Assembly (NCBI GenBank): GCA_046758905.1
Contig: JBHIBC010000045.1
Coordinates: forward strand, 1-22,809
Origin: JBHIBC01 sp046758905
GTDB taxonomy: Bacteria > Acidobacteriota > Polarisedimenticolia > Gp22-AA2
Direction: 5' to 3'
DNA length: 22,809 nucleotides
Shown: positions 1 through 9,014 of the stretch, in pieces
Layout: each line of letters opens with the position of its first letter
How positions within the stretch are numbered: position 1 is the stretch's first letter
Translations under genes and position numbers: made by a program
The notes under the pieces: model-generated
What the model was told of the DNA's origin: nothing
Databases searched by the model: none
What the model saw: only the letters and a program-made list of their open reading frames with translations

Positions 1-3000
1 CTCCCCAATATGATGCGCCACGCGGGCGCGATCCTCGACCCCCCGTCCCGGGTCCGGCGCCCTCTCCTCCCCGACACGCTCCCCGGACGGCCGGTCGTGC
101 CCCTCGCCGAATACCTGCCCGTGGAAGATCTCGAACGACGCGCCGCGCCGCCACGCGTCCGGCGGGAGCCCGGCCTTCATCGACAGCTGCGCCAGGGTCC
201 GCTCGAGGCTCCATCCCTGCTCCACCGGCACCTGCGGCAGGAACACGGCGCGCCGCTCGCCCTTCTTCAGGACGATCCCGTCGCGCCCGATCTCGATCTC
301 CTTCCAGGAGGCGACGGGGCGCGGCGGCCACAGCACCGTCAGCTCGATCTCGATCCGGGGCAGCTCCTCCGGACGCAGCGGCGGGAAGCGCGGGTCCTGC
401 AGGGCCGCCCGGGCCGCGGCCACAACCACCGCCTCGGGGAGCGTGTAGGAGGGATAGACCTGCCCGATGCACCCGCGCAGCCGCCCCCTGCGGGCGATCT
501 CTTCCGGGTCGGTGCGGCGCAGGGTGACGAAGGTCCCCTGCAGGCGTTGCAGCGCCGCCCGATCCGAGGAGGGGAGATCCCTCAGGGCGCGCTTCAGGTC
601 GTCGCCTCCGAGAAGCTCCGTGCGCAGTGTGGCGCGGGCGACGCGCAGGAGGCCGGCGCCGAGATCGGGGTCGAGCGGCGGCGCGTCCGCCGGGCACCGC
701 GGGTGGGGCGGCGGCGCCCCCAGTGGGCGGCCCGACGTGGGCGCCCCCGGCGAGCCTCCCTCGAGGTAGGCGAGGGCGACGTAGCTGACCGACTCGTCCG
801 ACTCGAACCCGGGGATGTCGATCGAGGCGTAGTGGGCGAGTCGGACCGCCCGCGCCTCGGGCGCGATCCGCGGCATCAGCTCGAGCAGCACCTCGATCCC
901 CTCGCGGCCGCAGATGGTGTCGGAGGTCTCCTCGAGGAACTTCCGGAACCCGTCCGCGTCGGGCGGGGAGAGGAAGCCGATCGCCCGCTGATCGAGGGCG
1001 CGGATCCTCGCGCGCGCCCGCATCGCCGAGGGGCCGTACGGCGCGTACGCGTAGCGCGGCCCGTAGTGGGTGAAGTCGCTCGAGAAGGCGAACAGCGTCC
1101 GGCCGTCGTGCAGGCGGGCCAGCCGTTTCGCCAGCGCCCTCTGCATGGCGGGGTCGGTCCGGCCGGTGAGGATCGGCACGAGGCAGAAGCGGTCCAGCCG
1201 CTCCTGCAGGAACGGGAGCTCGATCTCGATGCTGTGCTCCCTCTCGTGGGCCCCGGCGACCGTCCGAACCAGCCTGCCGTCCTTCAGCCTTCCCATCGCC
1301 TCCCGGCACAGGGGCACCTCCCCGGCCGGGGTGCGGTAGGCGAGCACGTCCGGGACCGAGTAGCCGGAGAACCCGCCCCCGTGCGACGGCGCCACCATCA
1401 CCACCCGGTCGAAGTCCCCCGGCTGCAGGTTGCGCCAGGCGGCCGCCGCCGCGAAGCCGGAATACCGCCAGCCGGCGTGCGGCACCACCAGGGCGATCGG
1501 CCGGGACGGGAGGCGGGGCGCGCCGGATGAGGCCCGCACCATCCGGTCGACCTCGGCCGAGACCAGGCAGGCCCGGCCGGGGTACCACGACCCCGCCAGG
1601 GCCGGCGGGCGCACCCGTCCCGCGGCGGCGGCCGGTGCGGCCGCGCTGAGCAGCGCCGGGATCAGCAGCGGCCAGCACCGTGCGAGTCGCGGCCCGGCGG
1701 GCGCCGCCCCGCGCGGCGCGCCGAGCGTGAACGCCGACTCCGGCGAGCGCGACTCGCCGGCGCGGGTGATCCGGATCGCCGCCAGGTCGACCACCGGGCA
1801 CTTCGCCTCGCACAGGCCGCATCCGACGCAGCGGCTCGGGTCGACCAGGGGACGCTGCAGGCGCTCTCTCCCGCTTCGCCGGCCGGCGAGCCCGACCTCC
1901 TCGAGCCGGATCGCCTTCGGGGTGGTGGGACAGACCTCCTGGCAGACGATACAGGGGGTGTCCATGGCCCAGGGGAGGCAGCGGCCGCGATCGACGAAGG
2001 CGGTGCCGATCCTGACGCCGTATCCTCCCGGACGGGTCCAGCCCTTCTCGTCGAGCGTGAGCGGCCGGATCGCCCCCGAGGGGCAGACCTGGCCGCACAG
2101 GGTGCAGCTCGGCTCGCACCATCCGCGACGCGGCACCACCACCGGGGTCCACAGCCCCTCGATCCCCGCCTCGCCGAGGGCCGGCTGGATGGCGGAGGTG
2201 GGACAGGCGTTGCCGCAGGCGCCGCACCGCAGGCAGCGGGCGAGGAACTCCGGCTCCGCGAGCGCCCCCGGCGGCCGGATCGCGTCCGGCCGGGGGCTCG
2301 AGGCCGACCCGGCGCTGGCGCGGAACAGCGGCAGCAGCGCCGCGCCGGTGAGCGCCGCGCCGAGGAACCTGCGTCGCGGCAGCGCCACGCCGCCGGCCGG
2401 CGCCGCGGCCGGCGCGAAGGGGCGGTACCGGATCGCGGCCTCGGGGCAGGCGTCGATGCAGTTCAGGCACACGTGGCACTCCGACACGCGGTGTCGCGCG
2501 AACGGCTCGTCCGCGCCCTGGCAGTCGGCGGCGCAGAGGTCGCAATGGGTGCACAGCTGCGGATCGATCTCGATGCGGTAGATGGCGCCGCGCGCGATCC
2601 ATCCGAGCAGGGCGCCCAGAGGACACAGCGCCCGGCACCACCAGCGGGCGATCCAGACGTTGGCGGCGAGCATGGCGAGGAACAGCGCTCCGGTCAGCCA
2701 CGCCCAGCGGTAGATGCGCGGGCGGAACCCGTCACCCGGGAGGGCGGTCGAACCGGCGGACAGCAGGCTGGAGGCGATCGATCGCAGGCCGAGCGAGATC
2801 GGGTCGAGCAGGCCGACCTGGAGGCTGCCGAGCGCGGTCACGCTCAGCAACGCGATCAGGATCAGGTATTTCCAGCGGAAGTGGGGCCGCCAGCGGTTCA
2901 CCGCCGCGGGCGGGCCGCGCCGCCAGCGTCGCGTGGCCCAGGAGATCAGGTGATTCATCGTGCCCACCGGGCAGAGCCAGCCGCAGAATGCGCGCCCGAA

Positions 3001-3312
3001 GACCACGGTCAGCGCCACCAGCGCCAGCGACCAGAGGAAGGCCGCCGGCAGGATCCACGAGGAGACCAGCACGGCGAGCGCCGCCAGCGGGTCGAGGTGG
3101 AACAGCCAGCGGACGGGGAAGCGGCGGATCCCTTCTTCGGTCATGAGCGCCAGCGTGCCGACGAACAGCAGGAGGAAGGACGCCTGGTAGACGATGCGGA
3201 ACACCCTGGGCCACGAGATCGGCCGGCCTCGGCCGCGGCGCCGCGGGAGCCGCCGGTCGGCGGCCGCGCCGCGCTCGCGCCCCGAGGTGGAGCTCGTCTC
3301 ACCCGCCCGCAT
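1..3312 (-). CDS. NapH-like polyferredoxin / NapG-like ferredoxin / MEMO1 / AMMECR1 four-module fusion protein (3' end beyond window)
   Basis: One uninterrupted frame of 1104 codons runs from ATG 3312 to base 1; I checked every codon and found no stop. Residues about 40-240 are membrane segments with two CX3CP motifs (C110/C114, C226/C230), as in NapH/COG0348 proteins. Two ferredoxin motifs follow (C254-C264, C279-C289). A twin-arginine motif RRRFL (313-317) plus a hydrophobic stretch leads into a NapG-like part with four cysteine motifs (C360-370, C399-410, C445-461, C495-505). A second hydrophobic segment (about 546-565) precedes a MEMO domain (AGSWYPG at 573; H612 in PHAG, H644 in APSH, H749 in SDFTHYG, C801 in TICGREG). 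An AMMECR1 domain starts near 880, with LRGCIG around C948, and looks nearly complete at the window edge. The start is supported by GAGGAG six bases upstream. The ORF overlaps the DUF362 gene by 14 bases. The domains are clear; the biochemical function is unknown. Confidence 0.9.
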   Translation of the reverse strand, partial: MRAGETSSTSGRERGAAADRRLPRRRGRGRPISWPRVFRIVYQASFLLLFVGTLALMTEEGIRRFPVRWLFHLDPLAALAVLVSSWILPAAFLWSLALVALTVVFGRAFCGWLCPVGTMNHLISWATRRWRRGPPAAVNRWRPHFRWKYLILIALLSVTALGSLQVGLLDPISLGLRSIASSLLSAGSTALPGDGFRPRIYRWAWLTGALFLAMLAANVWIARWWCRALCPLGALLGWIARGAIYRIEIDPQLCTHCDLCAADCQGADEPFARHRVSECHVCLNCIDACPEAAIRYRPFAPAAAPAGGVALPRRRFLGAALTGAALLPLFRASAGSASSPRPDAIRPPGALAEPEFLARCLRCGACGNACPTSAIQPALGEAGIEGLWTPVVVPRRGWCEPSCTLCGQVCPSGAIRPLTLDEKGWTRPGGYGVRIGTAFVDRGRCLPWAMDTPCIVCQEVCPTTPKAIRLEEVGLAGRRSGRERLQRPLVDPSRCVGCGLCEAKCPVVDLAAIRITRAGESRSPESAFTLGAPRGAAPAGPRLARCWPLLIPALLSAAAPAAAAGRVRPPALAGSWYPGRACLVSAEVDRMVRASSGAPRLPSRPIALVVPHAGWRYSGFAAAAAWRNLQPGDFDRVVMVAPSHGGGFSGYSVPDVLAYRTPAGEVPLCREAMGRLKDGRLVRTVAGAHEREHSIEIELPFLQERLDRFCLVPILTGRTDPAMQRALAKRLARLHDGRTLFAFSSDFTHYGPRYAYAPYGPSAMRARARIRALDQRAIGFLSPPDADGFRKFLEETSDTICGREGIEVLLELMPRIAPEARAVRLAHYASIDIPGFESDESVSYVALAYLEGGSPGAPTSGRPLGAPPPHPRCPADAPPLDPDLGAGLLRVARATLRTELLGGDDLKRALRDLPSSDRAALQRLQGTFVTLRRTDPEEIARRGRLRGCIGQVYPSYTLPEAVVVAAARAALQDPRFPPLRPEELPRIEIELTVLWPPRPVASWKEIEIGRDGIVLKKGERRAVFLPQVPVEQGWSLERTLAQLSMKAGLPPDAWRRGASFEIFHGQVFGEGHDRPSGERVGEERAPDPGRGVEDRARVAHHIGE

Positions 3313-4330
3313 GGATCTCCTCGATCGGGCCGTCCCCGAACGTCCCGAGGCCCCGCCCCCGGGCGAGGACGATGTGGCCGATCTCCAAGGGATCGGCGCC
3401 GATGAGCGTCGCCCCCCAGGCGTCGAGCGCCACCGGGTCGGTCCCCGCCCCCACCGCGCCGACCCGGAGGACGTCGTCCAGGCGCCCTCCCTGGGGTCCT
3501 CCCCGCAGCATCACGCGGGTGGCGTCCACCACGGTCAGCGTCGGCCCGAACGCAGACGCGAGGTCGGCGATGGCCGCGTGGATCCTCTGGTGCAGCCGCC
3601 CGCGGCCTCCCCCGAGCAGCCCGTACAGGTTCTTCATCCCGCAGGTCAGACGGCTCAGCGCGTGGTCCTTGACCACCGGGACGTTGATCAGCCGGTCGGC
3701 ATCCAGCGCGGGCGCGAACACCTCCCACCGGTCGACGACCGAGCCGCCGAGCGAAGCCGGGACGAAGCCTGCCCCCGGCGGCATCAGCAGGACGGCGCCG
3801 GCCCCGCGCGCCGCCGCCCCGATGCCGGAGCGGGATGCGACCCGAGCCGGGTCGTGCACCGGCACCTCGCCCACCACAACCCGCGCCGCCCCGGCCTCCC
3901 GGCAGAGGCGGACGACCTCGGCGACGACCTCCGGGTGGGTGTTGGCTCCCTGCTCCGGCGTCCGGTCCCAGGCCATGTTCGGCTTGACCAGGACGCTCTC
4001 GCCGGGCCGGACGAAGCGCCCCATCCCCCCCACCCGGTCCACCGCGGCGCGCACCAGGGCCGCGACCGGGCCGCCGCGCGCGATCGCGGCGCGGGGCCAG
4101 CGCGGATCGGCGGGGACCGACCGGCGCGGGATCGCGCGCGCGCCGGGCGGCGCCGCGCGTCTACCGGGGGAGAGGATCCCGAGCGCCGCCGCGATCCCGG
4201 AACCGCCCAGGACCAGCCCGGCTTGGCCGAGTCGCTGCAGCACGATCCGCCTGTCGGGGCGATGCCTCCCGGCCGGCGCGGAGCCGGGTGGGGAGGTGCC
4301 CCCGGGATTCGCTTCCGGCCGGTGCGTCAT
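3299..4330 (-). CDS. DUF362 (COG2006) family protein with Tat-type signal
   Basis: A protein of 343 aa. The N-terminus has DRRIVLQRLGQAG followed by a hydrophobic stretch, which fits a twin-arginine signal or anchor and predicts export of a folded, probably cofactor-containing protein. The body has DUF362 hallmarks: VLVKPNMAWD, THPEVV, a VVVGEVP segment, LINVPVVKDH, CGMKNLYGLLGG, and DPVALDAWG near the end. The exact activity of the family is not settled to my knowledge; members often sit beside Fe-S proteins. The start ATG overlaps the stop of the upstream gene as ATGA (4327-4330), and its 3' end overlaps the start of the fusion ORF. The three genes are therefore almost certainly cotranscribed and translationally coupled. 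No separate ferredoxin domain is present in this copy; the fusion next door carries those clusters. Confidence 0.85.
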   Translation of the reverse strand: MTHRPEANPGGTSPPGSAPAGRHRPDRRIVLQRLGQAGLVLGGSGIAAALGILSPGRRAAPPGARAIPRRSVPADPRWPRAAIARGGPVAALVRAAVDRVGGMGRFVRPGESVLVKPNMAWDRTPEQGANTHPEVVAEVVRLCREAGAARVVVGEVPVHDPARVASRSGIGAAARGAGAVLLMPPGAGFVPASLGGSVVDRWEVFAPALDADRLINVPVVKDHALSRLTCGMKNLYGLLGGGRGRLHQRIHAAIADLASAFGPTLTVVDATRVMLRGGPQGGRLDDVLRVGAVGAGTDPVALDAWGATLIGADPLEIGHIVLARGRGLGTFGDGPIEEIHAGG

Positions 4331-4911
4331 GGCGGGGCCCCGGAGCTGCCGGCCGGGTCGCCCGTCCCGCCGCCGGTCCGCATCGCCCGGATGCCGGCGT
4401 CGAGCCTGCGGGCGAGATCGAGCAGCCCCGCCGGATCGGGGGCGGCGCCGGGCTCCGCGTAGATTCGGGCATAGAAGCGGCCCCTTCTGAAGATGATCGC
4501 CTGCTCGTCGACGGAGGCCTCGTCGCCCGGTCCCGGGGTCCGCCCGGCGCCGGCATCGCGCTGCAGGGCGCGGCCCGCCCCGTCCTCGCTGCGGAAGACC
4601 AGCAGCTCGACGTCCGCCGGCGGGTCATCGGTCCTCCAGAGGAGGAGCCGCACGCAGCCGGCGGCGCGCAGCGCGTCGGCGGCGCCGTCGACGCGCTCGT
4701 GCAGGCGGTCGGCCGGGTACTCCTCGTCGGGCTCCCGCAGGCCGGCGATCGGCCGGCGCGACGTCGTCGCGAGGTCGGGCGTGCCGGCCGAGGTCGCGGG
4801 GCCGAACCGGCGCGAGACGCCGCCGAGGGCGAGCCACACGATCAGGGCGACGAGCGGCGCCGCCAGCAGCAGGCCCACGGCGAGCGGCGGGAGCGGACGG
4901 TCCTCGCGCAT
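4327..4911 (-). CDS. membrane-anchored DUF6599-like protein, first gene of the MEMO/AMMECR1 operon
   Basis: A protein of 194 aa with one N-terminal transmembrane segment (about residues 9-30: PLAVGLLLAAPLVALIVWLA) and the rest probably outside the cytoplasm. The soluble part has YPADRLHERVDGAADALRAA followed by a beta-rich ADVELLVF stretch. This resembles the DUF6599 pattern (xPxxLYExINGAAExF, then a domain scoring how a protein or particle changes), but I assign it by eye only. No catalytic motif is visible. ATG 4911 has a GAGGGGA Shine-Dalgarno about nine bases upstream. Its stop overlaps the DUF362 start, so it leads the operon and is transcribed away from the kinase gene at 5261. It could equally be called hypothetical. 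Confidence 0.7.
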   Translation of the reverse strand: MREDRPLPPLAVGLLLAAPLVALIVWLALGGVSRRFGPATSAGTPDLATTSRRPIAGLREPDEEYPADRLHERVDGAADALRAAGCVRLLLWRTDDPPADVELLVFRSEDGAGRALQRDAGAGRTPGPGDEASVDEQAIIFRRGRFYARIYAEPGAAPDPAGLLDLARRLDAGIRAMRTGGGTGDPAGSSGAPP

Positions 4912-5072
4912 GCGAGTCTTCCCCTCGCCCCTCGTGGTAGGGTGGGTGGGCGCGGCGAGGGGTCAATGGAGTGCGGAACTACAATCATTCTAGCCCAGAC
5001 GCCCCCCGATCGCCCACCTGAGAGGGGCACGCCGTCGGGCGATCCGCGCTGCGGACGCCACAGAGGGGGGGC

Positions 5073-5126
5073 GGGGCGCCGGAGCGCAGGGGGGCGCCGG
5101 AGTGCGGGGGGGCGCCGGAGCACGTG
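5073..5126. repeat. three tandem 18-bp direct repeats
   Basis: Units at 5073-5090, 5091-5108 and 5109-5126 all begin GGGGCGCCGGAG and differ only in the last six bases (CGCAGG, TGCGGG, CACGTG). They lie about 50 bp upstream of the kinase -35 box, so they could be a multi-site operator. A simple slippage repeat is the alternative. Confidence 0.85.
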
Positions 5127-5178
5127 GGCGGGTCCCCTCCGGATCGTCGCTCCGGAGAGGCCTTCGGGTCCGCGTCCG

Positions 5179-5208
5179 TTGACATGATTCGATCGCGTCC
5201 CGCATACT
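5179..5208 (+). promoter_or_regulatory. sigma70-like promoter of the kinase gene
   Basis: A perfect TTGACA (5179-5184) is followed after 18 bp by CATACT (5203-5208, four of six matches to TATAAT). The predicted start of transcription is near 5214-5216, about 45 bases upstream of ATG 5261. It stands out in sequence this GC-rich. Confidence 0.5.
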
Positions 5209-5217
5209 CGCCCGGAT

Positions 5218-5229
5218 CGGCACGTGCCG
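5218..5229. promoter_or_regulatory. 12-bp palindrome CGGCACGTGCCG, candidate operator
   Basis: A perfect palindrome directly downstream of the predicted transcription start of the kinase gene, where a bound repressor would block initiation. The inner ten bases recur in the gap at 15682-15691. Confidence 0.35.
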
Positions 5230-5260
5230 GCAGCGGCTCGGAATCCCTAAGACCCATCCG

Positions 5261-7591
<2,331 letters not shown>

Positions 7592-7602
7592 GGCCCCCCG
7601 CT

Positions 7603-7628
7603 CGGCCGGCCGTGCCCGCTACCGGCCG
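7603..7628. terminator. candidate bidirectional terminator between convergent genes
   Basis: A seven-base stem CGGCCGG (7603-7609) / CCGGCCG (7622-7628) with a 12-base loop lies between the kinase stop (7591) and the stop of the convergent DNRLRE gene (7619). There is no T tract, so this rests on position and stem only. Confidence 0.3.
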
Positions 7629-8749
7629 GCGCACCTGCGGGCCAGCCGGCACTCGCCGGCCAGGATGAGCGAGGCGATCTCGCGCAGCAGCCCGCCCACG
7701 GTCGTGGAGGCGCAGCCCGCGACCTTCCGCTCGGCCGGACAGCTGCTCTGGATGCGGCCGGAGCAGAGGTTGAAGACGAGGGTGGTCAGGTCCCTCAGGG
7801 CCTGCCGCGGACAGTCGGCCGGGGCGCCGATCTCGATCGCGACGGCCGCGCAGGCCGCGGTGTCATCGAGCCCGAGGTCCGCCAGGGTCGCCCGGGCGCA
7901 CGGGAGCACCCGCTGCGCGAAGCCCGGCTCGATCGCGTCGGCGGGACCACGCCCCCGCGGGGAGGGGCGCAGCCCGCCGTCCTCCTCCGGGAGACCGAGG
8001 CACTGCCGGTGCCAGTAGCCGGTCCCGGCCGCCGGGCGGGGATCGCAGGGCGGCACGAACTCGACCCGAAGGGACGGGCGGTTCTCCGCGACCGGGTTCT
8101 CCCGCGAGTCGAAGCGCTTGGCGGTCGAGGGCAGCCGCTCGCCCCCGGTCAGGATCCAGCCGTGGTTGCCGCCCGGATCGTCCAGCCAGGACTGGACGTC
8201 GGCCGCCATCTCCGGCGTCGGGCCCCAGCTGTAGGACCCCGGCTGGTCCACCACCACGCTCGCCCGCACCGCGGTCCCGAAGTCGCCCCCAGGGAAGGTC
8301 CAGAACCGATCGTCGTAGAAGGTGTGGATCCAGGTGGCGTCGCCGCGCGTGGAGGGGGCGCCCAGGCCGCCGCCGGCGGACGAGGAGCCCTCGCCCCACT
8401 CGGCCAGGAGGCGGCGCAGGTCGACGCGCACGGGCCCCGCGCTGGTGCGCGACATGTGCAGCGTCAGCACCGCTGAGGTGACCGTCGCCCCGGGCGGGAT
8501 CGCGGAGGCGACGTCGAAGGCGATGACCCCCCTGCGGATGGAGCCCGCGGCCTGCCCGGTCCGGCCGGCGAACAGGTGCGGGCCGGCTCCGTTGCTCCGG
8601 GAGCCGTCGAGAGTCTCGATAAGCGTGTTGTCCCGCGACGCCGGGGCGATCGCGACCTCGGCGAGGACGGCGCCCGTAGAGAGGCTCAGGCCCCAGAGGA
8701 GCGCCGCCGCGATCGCCGCCGGGGCCGCGGGTCTGGTCGATTCGCGCAT
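7619..8749 (-). CDS. secreted DNRLRE-domain protein with Cys-rich C-terminal domain
   Basis: A protein of 376 aa from ATG 8749. A Sec signal peptide ends near VLA (residue 30). Residues about 32-232 match the DNRLRE beta-sandwich type: ASRDNTLIE at the start, GVIAFDVASAIPPGATVTSAVLTLH, a segment ending TWIHTFYDDRFW, DVQSWLDDP, GWILTGGE, and SRENPVAENRPSLRVEF. The C-terminal part (235-376) has ten cysteines, the first at C235, with GYWHRQCLG and TTVGGLLREIASLILAGEC. It looks like an extracellular disulphide-bonded helical domain that I cannot name. The frame stays open upstream to 9622, but that part lies opposite lsrF and precedes the signal peptide, so 8749 is chosen. No strong Shine-Dalgarno is visible. 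A role as a surface or structural protein is inferred. Confidence 0.8.
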   Translation of the reverse strand: MRESTRPAAPAAIAAALLWGLSLSTGAVLAEVAIAPASRDNTLIETLDGSRSNGAGPHLFAGRTGQAAGSIRRGVIAFDVASAIPPGATVTSAVLTLHMSRTSAGPVRVDLRRLLAEWGEGSSSAGGGLGAPSTRGDATWIHTFYDDRFWTFPGGDFGTAVRASVVVDQPGSYSWGPTPEMAADVQSWLDDPGGNHGWILTGGERLPSTAKRFDSRENPVAENRPSLRVEFVPPCDPRPAAGTGYWHRQCLGLPEEDGGLRPSPRGRGPADAIEPGFAQRVLPCARATLADLGLDDTAACAAVAIEIGAPADCPRQALRDLTTLVFNLCSGRIQSSCPAERKVAGCASTTVGGLLREIASLILAGECRLARRCAGR

Positions 8750-8764
8750 GGAACGTGTGCGCCT

Positions 8765-8809
8765 GATTCCGGGACCGCCGGCCGGGCCCCCATTCGGGTT
8801 CCCGGAATC
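8765..8809. promoter_or_regulatory. 10-bp inverted repeat in the leader of the DNRLRE gene
   Basis: GATTCCGGGA (8765-8774) is the exact reverse complement of TCCCGGAATC (8800-8809), with a 25-base spacer. The near arm lies 16 bases upstream of the start codon at 8749, so it would form a hairpin in that mRNA leader, or serve as an operator between divergent genes. Confidence 0.5.
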
Positions 8810-9014
8810 TACGCTCATCCGCCCTTCCGCGCCAGGGCAAAACGCGGCCTGCATGTCGGCCCGACCGTCTTGAGTTCGGGAAGCACGGCCGGCGCCGGTG
8901 CCGAGGAGCGGGGCGGAGCGCGGGGAGCGGACGGCCGGGGCCGCGACGGGATACGGTAGAATGAGCCTCCCCCGTGACGCGGCGCGGTCTTTACCTATCG
9001 AGGAGCCCTGAGCC

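Larger units (their letters stand above)
4912..5260. other. divergent intergenic control region (349 bp)
   Basis: No credible gene is present; short minus-strand frames here only translate the GC-rich repeats. It separates the minus-strand operon from the plus-strand kinase gene. It holds a TAGAAT hexamer on the minus strand (4987-4992, no good -35 box), three 18-bp direct repeats (5073-5126), a sigma70-like promoter facing the kinase (5179-5208) and a 12-bp palindrome (5218-5229). Confidence 0.7.

Noticed and set aside
10..4462. Long plus-strand frames (10-1530, 1430-2581, 2473-3405, 3194-4462)
   Set aside because: They are low-complexity Arg/Pro/Ala-rich translations opposite the Fe-S/MEMO/AMMECR1 and DUF362 genes, with no domains, as expected in GC-rich DNA.
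5073..5126. Possible CRISPR array
   Set aside because: The units are contiguous 18-mers without spacers, with only three copies and no cas genes.
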